From: Polyporus tsugae
Lineage: Eukaryota > Basidiomycota > Agaricomycetes > Polyporales > Polyporaceae
Assembly: GCA_024305745.1 (NCBI GenBank)
Contig: JAHRBS010000007.1
Coordinates: 2,108,001-2,172,000 of the forward strand
Reading direction: 5' to 3'
DNA: 64,000 nucleotides
Position 1 is the first letter of the stretch. Every line of letters starts with the position of its first letter. The translations under genes were made by a program, and so were the position numbers. Below the pieces are notes generated by a model. It did not search any database and had not been told where the DNA came from. It was given only the letters and a program-made list of their open reading frames with translations. This document shows positions 33,870 to 43,292 of this stretch, piece by piece.

Positions 33870-35903
33870 TTACGCTAAGTCCTCCCGAGGCTTGCCAGCC
33901 GTGAGGATCTCGACACCAGTCTCAGTGATGCTGAAACGACGTTCATAAATATGGGACTCAAAATGGCGTCGGGTCGAGAACGTGACTCACAGGAGGGTCT
34001 CCTCAAACTGTGCGCTGCGCTTGCCGTCGATTGTCGCCGACGTCCAGTCATCGGGCCAGTGTTCCAAGTCCCAGTGGCCGAGGTTGAGCATCTGTTCGGT
34101 GTGCCGCGCCGAGGGGACGAGTCAGCATGTCGTTCGGTTCGCCGGGCAAAATCGGGGCTGTCAGGTCGAGACATGTCCAGTGACTATAGGCGGACGTACA
34201 GGCTCGATCGTGAAGGTCATGCCCGGCTTCATGGTGCCCACTGCCTTGTTCTTAGCGTAATGTGGCACGTTGGGCGCGCAGTGGAAGAGGTCGTTGATGC
34301 CGTGCCCGCAATAGGTCCGGACGACGGAGCACCCGTTTTGGCGCGCGATAGGCTCTCTAGGGATGCATCAAGCTTGATGAATAGTCGCCCATTGCGGCGG
34401 ATGGCACAACTGGCTTACATGGTCTTTCCGAGATCGCGGAACAGGGCACCGGGCTTGCACTGTTTGATGGACTCGTCGAGGGACTTGCGCGCAGTGCGCA
34501 TGAGCCGCTGCGAGTCCTCGTCTACGCGACCGACGGGGTATGTCTCATTCAAATCGCCGTGGAACCCTGTCCTTTGGTCAGCGCACTGGGTTCCGTGCTA
34601 CATCGCAAACGCCGGCGCCTTACCATCTTTATAGATCGTAACATCTGTTTTAAACAAGCTCAATGTCAGCACTCCTCCGTGGAGGGGGGGTTCAGGGGAT
34701 AGGACAACGAACCGATATTGATGATATCGCCCTCCTGCAGTTTACGCTGGTCGGGAATCCCATGACAAATAATTTCGTTGATTGAACTGCGGGGAAGGGT
34801 GAGCGTCAGCCTCTCACAGCGGTCAAAGCGAGGGCACGTACGTGCACACCGACTTGGGGAAATGGCGGTAGTTGAGTGGAGACGGGTATGCGTCGCGCTT
34901 AATGGTCTCCTCGTGCACGATGGCGTCGATCTGGTCGGTCGTGATGCCCGGGCGGACGGCGGCGGCTGCAATGTCGAGAACTTCTCGGGCCAACTACACA
35001 GGAACGGCGCGCAGAGGAGATGCAAAAGCAAAGTGAAGCGTAACCATGGTCAGAAAGGCTATTGGCAACACGGCTGACGCGGGGCGCTTGAGAGCGGAAC
35101 GTCGCAGACGGGGGTGGAAGCGGACTCACTCTGCAAACGGTGCGCATCTTTTCTTGCTCCTCGGGGGGGAGGATCCTGGGTGGGTGCCCGAGTGTTCTGT
35201 TCTCGGACGTAGGGAAACCTGTGTGCGAGGAGGAGAGGAAGGTGGTGAGCGGGGGCGGACTCACATGGTACGCTGAATAGCGGAGAGTACACGCTTCATC
35301 GTACCATCCTCTGCGTAGTCTGGCCGGGGGATGTGCGGGGGCACTTCTCGTTTGGGGGAGAGAGGGTAGACGGGGCGCAAGGGCCCGGTGAACTTGAAGG
35401 TGCCGAAGGGGTTGAATGTGCCATCTGAAAAGTCATAGGAAACCGATCCATACCGGTCGAGGGTATGATGTTAACATCGGGGTGTTCGAGATTGAGAAGA
35501 TTACGCACCTTTGTTGATGTTTGGGTCGTCTAGCAAAGGCTGCTTCGGGGTGGCGATGTCATGGACGATTTTGTGACCTTTCTATAGATGTCGAGTCGCG
35601 GGTACGACAATCAGAGGACGAAGCGAATATGCATGATCGCAGTAGAACCTACCCCTGGTAGCTGTTAGAGCACAGCGATGAGAGGAAGACCGGCGGCAGT
35701 ACTTACAATTGGCCTTGAAGCATTCCTGCGAACAGAAGAAGGATCCCTTGATCCCAAGCCTGGTGCGAGCGACGATGAGAAGAGATAGAGACGGGAGGGG
35801 AGAAGGAGACGACGGACTTGTTGCATGTGGGACACTCGAGACGGGAAGGGGGACGGTCTTTGACACAGTTGGAGGACTGGCAGGGGATGTTTGCGGCACT
35901 CAT
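33870..35903 (-). CDS. MAP1: Methionine aminopeptidase 1 (MetAP1)
   Basis: Spliced minus-strand gene with many short introns. The start at 35903 gives [22 protein letters not shown], then [17 protein letters not shown], the N-terminal zinc-finger region that helps MetAP1 bind ribosomes. A linker has [15 protein letters not shown] and [18 protein letters not shown]. The catalytic pita-bread domain shows [66 protein letters not shown], and further on [39 protein letters not shown] and [19 protein letters not shown]. Expected Co/Mn ligands (Asp, Asp, His, Glu, Glu) fall in these blocks. The enzyme removes the initiator Met from nascent proteins. A fragment of this gene is duplicated and rearranged at 39268-39545. 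Confidence 0.93.
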
Positions 35904-37180
35904 CGTCCTGGTCGCTGAGCGGGAGTGCCAATGCCATGTCCCCACGTCGGCCACCAGCCTCTACCAATCCCCGGACCCCGGCACAGGCCGGCACCCGCCC
36001 CCGGCGTCAGATCAGAGTCACACTTTGGCCATCTCCGAGTTACTTACCTGCTAATACTAATAGCAACAAACAACGCGCCGTACTTATGTACACTCCCATC
36101 CTTCCTGTAATCCTATCTGAATCCTATCATCTCTCAAATCTGTCCTTCGGCTTTTCGGTTACATACCAGCCCACCGTCTCTACTCAAGCCGAAGGCATCT
36201 GCGACTGTTTCGACGCGACGCGATGCAAGTCCAGGCGGATAGCTTAGAGATATGTGAGCAAGGTGGACGCGCGGACTCGTTGGCGCAGGAGGTGGCTCGT
36301 GGCTGGGTGTGGTGCTGTGCAATGCACGTAGGGGTGGGCACCCCCGAGTCGTTCCGAGTTCAGGTTGCGTTGGGCCCGGCCAGGGCTCGTCCATGGAGGT
36401 AACCACTTTCACGTCACGACAACGACGTATACATTTGCGCCTGTTTGGTCTAGTTTCACCACCTATTGTCCATCGTGCGCGAAGCTCCATGGTAGCTTCA
36501 TAACTGCCATGCCCACCAGCACGTCTGCATTGAGCAATGACAACCCTCGGCCCGCAAGCAACAGCGCGACGAAGAATCCTTACGCTTCGGAAATACTCGC
36601 TATACGAGTGTGCTTATCGTCTCTCCGCGGACCTGCCTTGTGGTGCCCTCGTACCACTCCCGGCCCTCCGGAGATCCATGCCCTATGGGCAGTACGTAGC
36701 AGGAGCGGCTCTCCAGTTTGTCAAACCCCGGGCCTTTGCTTAGCCTCGCGCTGCGGTGAGATCCACGTCGCTTTGTGTCGCGCGGGTCGAATGTACGCCT
36801 ATTCATGCTATTTACTTTCCGAGCACGGACGAACACTGAAGACTGGCTGCATGCTCAGACACTGACCTGCTGCGCTGCAATGAGGTCAGCAGGTTTACGG
36901 TACGCATAAGCAAGTTTACGGGGAGGCGACGAAACATATTGGCTCACGACGCCGAAGCTGGTCTCGACTGTTGAAGGGGGCCCGTAACCGACGTGTACGG
37001 GAGCAGACCTTTATTAGAAAAGATCGACTGTCATCTTTTTCGTCCCATAAGGGCGGATAAGTGAGATCAGACCTGTCAAGTGGATCGGACGGATTGCTGA
37101 TGACTTGTCCGCGACCACCGCACTCACTTATGATCCTAAGTACGATCCATGCAAGAGAGTCCTGTCTGGAATGTTGGGAG
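35904..37180. other. Intergenic region with one weak open frame
   Basis: 1.3 kb between divergent MetAP1 and monooxygenase A. A plus-strand frame at 36365-36865 is open but has no motif. I see nothing else that can be supported. Confidence 0.4.
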
Positions 37181-37218
37181 TTGCACGTCCGAGTCGGTCC
37201 GATACCCGCCCCCACATC

Positions 37219-37228
37219 TATATAATTA
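37219..37228 (+). promoter_or_regulatory. TATA box of monooxygenase A
   Basis: tatataatta 65 bp before the start codon, preceded by a conserved cacgtccgagtcggtccgat element near 37184-37203. Both are repeated before copy B. Confidence 0.7.
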
Positions 37229-37283
37229 AAGACGTCCACCGCTCTACCCTCGCCCCACCAAGCTCCTCGCTCACAACTTCCCA

Positions 37284-38777
37284 ATGTCTTTGCCCCATTT
37301 TGCCCAAGTCGTCATCGTCGGTGCAGGACCCACCGGGATTACTCTCGCTCTCGCACTCCACAAGCAGGGCTGTCTAGATGTCGTCGTTGTCGACGGTAGC
37401 CTCTATGGCCAGAACACCTCCCGCGCCGCCGTTATCCATGCTGCTACTGTTGAGGTATGTCGCAGCTGTAGTGTCATTTGAGCCCGCCATGAACCGCTCC
37501 GCAAACTAATCTCTTTTTGATCTCCAGGCTCTCGAGACCATTGGTGTCGCCGACACCCTCGTCCAACAGAGTTTCAAATTCAAGAAGACGATCATCTGGT
37601 CCGGCACTCAGAAGCTTGAAACGGCTTCTTTTGAACCCCTCTCCAAGTACACCAAATACAATTATATCCTCGGGATCCCACAGCATGTCACAGAAAAGAT
37701 CCTCAACGAGGCAGCGGACGACCGTGGCATCTCTGTCTTCAGACCGTTCAAGGTCGTATCCATCAAGCCCAGCGCAGACGACAGCAAGCTTACCGACGTA
37801 TTCTTCGACAACGGTCACGTCCTGCGCGCTCGATTAGTCGTCGGCGCAGATGGTGCACGCTCTACGGTTCGCGTCCCCATCCCGTCTGTCCTCCTCCGAC
37901 GTATGTACTGACTGGGCTGCCTCCTATCTAGATCCGCCAGCTCGCCAATGTTGGCTGGGCTGACCCTTCAGGGGAGGTTAACGTGAACCAGAAAGACAAC
38001 AACCTCGCGAACATGATCGTCGCCGACATTACCGTGACGAACCCGCCCGCCTTCCCGCCCGAATCCTTTAACGTTGCTCTTTTCCCCGACAACGTCGTGC
38101 TTTGGGTCCCCCTCCCCGGTGAACCCTACACCGAAATGAATGTCCCGAAGGGCGAAGCCGTGTTTCGTCTGGCCGCTGGTATCCCTCAGGAACGAGGGCA
38201 GCCCCCATCCTCACCCAATACCGCGTATCTCCAGGAGCTGCTCGACACCTGGGGTCCCAACAAGGTCCTCCCCGCGGGCACCCCCACAATGAAGATCAAG
38301 CGCACTCTCTGGTCCAGCCGCTTCCGCACGCACTCCGCCGTCGCTGACAGCTTCTTCGCCCATGTGCCCTCAGAGAGCGGTGTGGAGGGCGGGCCGATCC
38401 TGCTCCTCGGCGACGCAGGGCACATCCATCCCCCAGTGGGCGGCCAGGGCATGAACCTCGGCATCCGCGATGCCATCAAGCTCGCGCCCGTCCTCGCCGA
38501 ATTCGTCCGAGCGGCGGCTTCGGAAACTTCTGCTACCAAGCTCGAGAAGCCGTTGGTTGAGTGGGCGGCGGAGCGACGGTCGAAGGCCCTGACGGTCATT
38601 TCGCTGGTGAAGCGGATGCAAGGGCTGATCTCCATACCGAACGAGCGGCAGTACGCGCTGGGATTCATCCCGTACAACGCGGCGTGGATCCGCGATACGC
38701 TCGCGGGCTTCGCGATGAAGTTCGAGGTCGTCCAGGCGAAGGGCGCATACCAGGTGAGCGGGTTGGGGAACCCGTAA
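37284..38777 (+). CDS. FAD-dependent monooxygenase, PHBH fold (copy A)
   Basis: Three exons (37284-37454, 37528-37866, 37932-38777), 451 residues. It opens with a Rossmann dinucleotide motif GAGPTG (residues 13-18) that binds the ADP part of FAD. The middle carries the DG motif GADGARST, binding FAD and NAD(P)H, and the C-terminal half the GD motif, GDAGHIHPPVGGQGMNLGI, contacting the FAD ribityl chain. These define group A aromatic hydroxylase-like flavoproteins (FAD_binding_3). There is no signal peptide and no C-terminal thioredoxin-like extension, so it is the short single-domain type. The substrate cannot be told; phenolic or secondary-metabolite hydroxylation is the usual role. Intron 2 uses an uncommon donor (gttcgc), identical in copy B. 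No other biosynthetic gene is adjacent. Confidence 0.9.
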
Positions 38778-38895
38778 TGGGATGTGATACGGTCGGTTTC
38801 GCGGCATGAGGCGGTGGCAGTCCAATTGCAGGCTCCTTCTAGTGAACGGCATCAGCATAACCACCGACATCCCCCACGTCACAATACCATTATGG

Positions 38896-39267
38896 AACCT
38901 AGGTGTGGTCGGTATTGCATTTATTTAGTAAGTATGCCGGCGTATAGTCCTGTAGTACGCGATGATCTCGCTCGCGGTCTGGTCATCATTAGTATTCCTG
39001 ACGCATACTATGTCGCACTGTACTCTTACAACCCTCCACTTAGCTGCCTGGATTGGACTCTTTTGTAACGTAGTGAAAGAATTCGTCATTTTGAGGAAAC
39101 TCAATCCCTGTCTCTCTTCACCATTGCGAACCTCTAGTAAGGAATACTTAGTATTTCAGCCTTGCGCACTGAAGAGTGACTCTCCCTGGGCGATTCCGTG
39201 CCCTGCCATCCCATCACCTCCTCGGAGATCTGATTTACTCCAAACGCAATCATTTGACTTGCAACTA
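38896..39267. other. Spacer between monooxygenase A and the MetAP1 fragment
   Basis: No gene is seen. AT-richer sequence that may hold further degraded duplicated material I cannot align by eye. Confidence 0.4.
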
Positions 39268-39545
39268 AGTACTGTCTTTGAAGCGTTATTACGAACGGAG
39301 GAAGGGACCCTTATCCCAGGCCTAGTGCCCCATTGCGGCGATGGCGCAACGGGGTTACATGGTCTTTCCGAGATCGCGGAACAGGGCACCGGGCTTGCAC
39401 TGTTTGATGGACTCGTCGAGGGACTTGAGCGCAGTGCGCATGAGCCGCTGTGAATCCTCATCTACGCGGCCAACGGGGTATGTCTCGTTCAAATCACCGC
39501 CGTGGAACCCTGTCCTTTGGTCAGCGCACTGGGTTCCGTGCTACC
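39268..39545 (-). pseudogene. Rearranged MetAP1 pseudogene fragment
   Basis: Two pieces of the MetAP1 gene joined out of order. 39268-39327 matches, with many substitutions, 35706-35766 (zinc-finger exon FFCSQECF region). 39328-39545 matches 34386-34613 (catalytic exons) closely, with small indels including a codon-sized insertion near 39495. Both pieces keep the native orientation, but on the plus strand the zinc-finger piece now precedes the catalytic piece, the reverse of the gene. Frames are broken and no start is present, so it cannot make an enzyme. Confidence 0.88.
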
Positions 39546-41319
39546 GTCAGAAGATCCCTAAAATACTGAGGCACTGAGAGCACCTGCCAGAGAGCACGAA
39601 AAATCGCGCATTTGGTTAAACATTGCAAAACATGTTGCATCTAATACATGAACCGTGCAGGAATAACAACATGCATGTCATTGCGCCCACAGCCGCCGCC
39701 GTGGTGTGCACCATAAGTACACGATGTCCTAGTATACAGTAAGGTCGCTGCCGGCGAAGCACTTGAGATTCACCAGCCTGAGCAGATGGATACAGAAGAG
39801 TCGTGTGCGCGGGTGTTCAGTCGCGATCAGCACAACACATACTAGGTGACGAGCTTTAGATGGTAGATAGTAGAAGGGGAAGAGGAAGGGGGGCGGGCGA
39901 TTGCTCGTCTCGTTCCTGTGCACGGTAGGATGCGAGAAAGGGGCAAGCCACCAGGCTCGCCGCCCACATCCGGATCCGGTGCCGGAGAAGTATCCGAACC
40001 AACCTCCTCGCGCTCTTGCAGGCCGGACACAACTACACATGGGTTCACTGGAATCAGGGCCATTGCGCTCATGTGGTTGCAGGAAGGAACTTGAAGCCAT
40101 GGGATGCAGCCGGACATCGCTGCTTAAATTCAAATGTCGAGTCCAGTAGCCCCTAGTAGTATGGCCGACGCGAGTCGTCACGGTTTGGCAAAGTCGGCAT
40201 GGGCGTCTAGAGCGACCGCTCAAGCGCTCACCTTTCCCATCTGCTTGCTTCCTACCCCCTCTGTACTCTCGGTACTATGCCTCCAAAAAGGGCTGTCCTC
40301 TGGCCGACTCTCCAGCCTCCCCTCAGAATAAACTGTACTCGACTCATCTGGCTTCACCATTTCCTTCGGCCTCTCCCGCTGACCCTAGTCAAACTGCGCT
40401 GCACACAAGGCAAGACATGCATATGCAGGATGGTCGTCATGCTTCAGGAGGTAGAACCCGACTGATGTGTCTGCATGTTCATCGGTCGAAAGTGGTGTCG
40501 GGCTGAATGATGTGAGTTCCCTCTGCTTTTCCTTCATTCCCTGTCCTCCCATCCTCTTCGGCCTCCGAATCGGACTTCCATCTCAACAATCGACTGTTTT
40601 GACCAGTGCGGCGGCTTCAGGTGAGGCGCAGTCGGGCTAGACATCTCGCTCGTCATTGGCACATTGCGCGGCCGCTCCAGGACCACCCAGAGAATCATCA
40701 CGGTAGGGCAGCGCGACAGTGCTTTTAGTGTTCTTGTATGCATTCATCTGCGACGGGCCCTAGCTAGTGAGACCGCCGGTGTACCCACAGAGATGCTCCC
40801 ACTCAAGGTGTATGCTAAAGGGACCGCGTTCGAGATGTTTGATGGTTTCATCGGTGCGTCTTTGCCATTCCTCCATGAGCTGTACAAGTGATTGACGATG
40901 ACGGTGTCTGTTTCACGTCGTGGGAAATGGCTGGAACCTGGTCATATTCGACAGCATTGAAGGTTCGGGATCGTGAACACGCTGCGCCAGTGCATGAGGG
41001 CTTGATCATGAGCGCGTGGGGGGTGATTAACGAATAGTTCCCTGACTGTGTAGTACAACTTCAAGTACGACAGCTTGTAACTACAAACACTATCAATCGA
41101 ATCCAGAATCCCTGCATTACTGCGAGTACTGCCACTACTGAGCTGTCGAAAGTTGTCGGTAAGTACTGTGAACCGACGAAATGCTACTGATGGTGACAAC
41201 TACTGATGGGAATTGACAGTACCAATCCGGCACCCACCCCCAGCGTGAGACGGAGCCGTGGCCGTAATTCCTGCCACAGCACTTACTTACGACTAGTGCC
41301 GCACAAGACGAGTTTCACG
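39546..41319. other. Accessory spacer with possible unresolved gene
   Basis: Open stretches on the plus strand: 40134-40331 (starts MSSPVAPSSMADASR), an overlapping frame 40278-40506, and 40664-40855 (reads MLPLKVYAKGTAFEMFDGFI), which could splice through gtgcgt...gacag (40856-40953) to LKVRDREHAAPVHEGLI and a stop at about 41036. No domain is recognised and the 5' part is not coherent. It may be a decayed or lineage-specific gene. Confidence 0.3.
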
Positions 41320-41354
41320 TCCGAATCGGTCCGATAAGCACCCGCCCCCACATC

Positions 41355-41364
41355 TATATAATTA
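41355..41364 (+). promoter_or_regulatory. TATA box of monooxygenase B
   Basis: tatataatta 70 bp before the start codon, with the upstream cacgtccgaatcggtccgat element conserved near 41318-41337 with one substitution from copy A. Confidence 0.7.
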
Positions 41365-41424
41365 AAGACGTCCGCCGCTCTACCCTCGCCCCACCCAGTG
41401 AAGCTCCTCGCTCACAACTTCCCA

Positions 41425-42918
41425 ATGTCTTTGCCCCATTTTGCCCAAGTCGTCATCGTCGGTGCAGGACCCACCGGGATTACTCTCGCTCTCGCACTCC
41501 ACAAGCAGGGCTGTCTAGATGTCGTCGTTGTCGACGGTAGCCTCTATGGCCAGAACACCTCCCGCGCCGCCGTTATCCATGCTGCTACTGTTGAGGTATG
41601 TCGCAGCTGTAGTGGCATTCGAGCCCGCCACGAACCGCTCCGCAAACTAATCCCGTTTTGATCTCCAGGCTCTTGAGACCATTGGTGTCGCCGACACCCT
41701 CGTCCAGCAGGGTCTCAAATTCAAGAAGACACTCATCTGGTCCGGCACTCAGAAGCTTGAAACGGCTTCTTTTGAACCCCTCTCCAAGTACACCAAATAC
41801 AATTATATCCTCGGGATCCCACAGCATGTCACAGAAAAGATCCTCAACGAGGCAGCGGACGACCGTGGCATCTCTGTCTTCAGACCGTTCAAGGTCGTAT
41901 CCATCAAGCCCAGCGCAGACGACAGCAAGCTTACCGACGTATTCTTCGACAACGGTCACGTCCTGCGCGCTCGATTAGTCGTCGGCGCAGATGGTGCACG
42001 CTCTACGGTTCGCGTCCCCATCCCGTCTGTCCTCCTCCGACGTATGTACTGACTGGGCTGCCTCCTATCTAGATCCGCCAGCTCGCCAATGTTGGCTGGG
42101 CTGACCCTTCAGGGGAGGTTAACGTGAACCAGAAAGACAACAACCTCGCGAACATGATCGTCGCCGACATTACCGTGACGAACCCGCCCCCATTCCCGCC
42201 CGATACCCTCAACCTTGCTCTCTCCACCGCCAACGTCGTGCTTTGGGTCCCCCTCCCCGGCGAACCCTACGCTGAAATGAACGTCCCGAAGGGCGAGGCT
42301 GTGTATCGTATGGCCACTGGTATCCCCCAGGAACGAGGGCAGCCCCCGCCCTCACCCGATACCGCGTATCTCCAGGAGCTGCTCGACACCTGGGGTCCCA
42401 ACAAGGTCCTCCCCGCGGGCACCCCCCAAGTGAAGATCACGCGTACTCTCTGGTCCAGCCGCTTCCGCACGCACTCCGCCGTCGCTGACAGCTTCTTCGC
42501 CCATGTGCCCTCAGAGAGCGGTGTGGAGGGCGGGCCGGTCATGCTCCTCGGCGACGCAGGGCACATCCACCCCCCAGTGGGCGGCCAGGGCATGAATCTC
42601 GGTATCCGCGATGCCATCAAGCTCGCGCCCGTCCTCGCCGAATTCGTCCGAGCGGCGGCTTCGGAAACCCCTACTACCGAGCTCGAAAAGCCGTTGGTTG
42701 AGTGGGCGGCGGAGCGACGGTCGAAGGCCCTGACGGTCATTTCGCTGGTGAAGCGGATGCAAGGGCTGATCTCCATACCGAACGAGCGGCAGTACGCGCT
42801 GGGATTCATCCCGTACAACGCGGCGTGGATCCGCGATACGCTCATGAGCTTCGCGATGAAGTTTGAGTTCGTCAAGGCGAACGGCGCGTATCAGGTGAGC
42901 GGGTTGGGGAACCCGTGA
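41425..42918 (+). CDS. FAD-dependent monooxygenase, PHBH fold (copy B)
   Basis: Three exons (41425-41595, 41669-42007, 42073-42918), 451 residues, co-linear with copy A without any indel from start to stop. GAGPTG, GADGARST and GDAGHIHPPVGGQGMNLGI are all intact, so both copies look functional. Exon 1 and a 457-bp block (41733-42189, including the second intron) are identical to copy A. Just after that block, about 90 residues hold some seventeen amino-acid changes (for example PFPPDTLNLALSTANV versus AFPPESFNVALFPDNV), then the sequences converge again around the GD motif. The variable block lies in the region that forms the substrate-facing sheet in PHBH-fold enzymes, so the copies may differ in substrate. 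That is inference. Confidence 0.9.
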
Positions 42919-43035
42919 TGGGGTGGGATGCGGTCGATTTCGTAGAACATTACGGCCGCAGCTTATGTGGCATCCTCTTTGGCTGGCAGAATTGGGATAA
43001 CCACAGATATCACTATCACGATTTCCATTAGGTTT

Positions 43036-43292
43036 CTTATGTCCCTGAGCTGTTTCTTGCACTGCAATGATACCCTGTAGGCTTATGCGTCATCATGACA
43101 GAACCTAGAAATGACCATTTGCAACGAACGTCGATTCATGTCTATATTCGCCCAAGGTAGGGACTAGTTAAACCTTCTGGAAAGTTAAAACATAACAAAG
43201 AGTACACGTCCGGCTCTACCATGCGTCGACATTTCGAGACTGAGCCCCAATCTCATCCTAGAGCTTCCCCACACACCCGACAACAGGCAACC
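43036..43292. other. Convergent intergenic region
   Basis: 3' regions of monooxygenase B (+) and APC5 (-). No gene is seen. Confidence 0.5.

Larger units (their letters stand above)
37181..38895 (+). repeat. Tandem duplication unit A (monooxygenase with promoter)
   Basis: Homologous to 41320-43035 at a constant offset of 4141 bp through the gene body. Similarity starts about 100 bp before the start codon and fades roughly 100 bp after the stop (both sides keep a cataaccac/gataaccac stretch). Confidence 0.9.
41320..43035 (+). repeat. Tandem duplication unit B (monooxygenase with promoter)
   Basis: Second copy of the 37181-38895 unit in the same orientation; see copy A. The promoter carries a 5-bp net insertion just before the 5' UTR relative to copy A. 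Confidence 0.9.
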
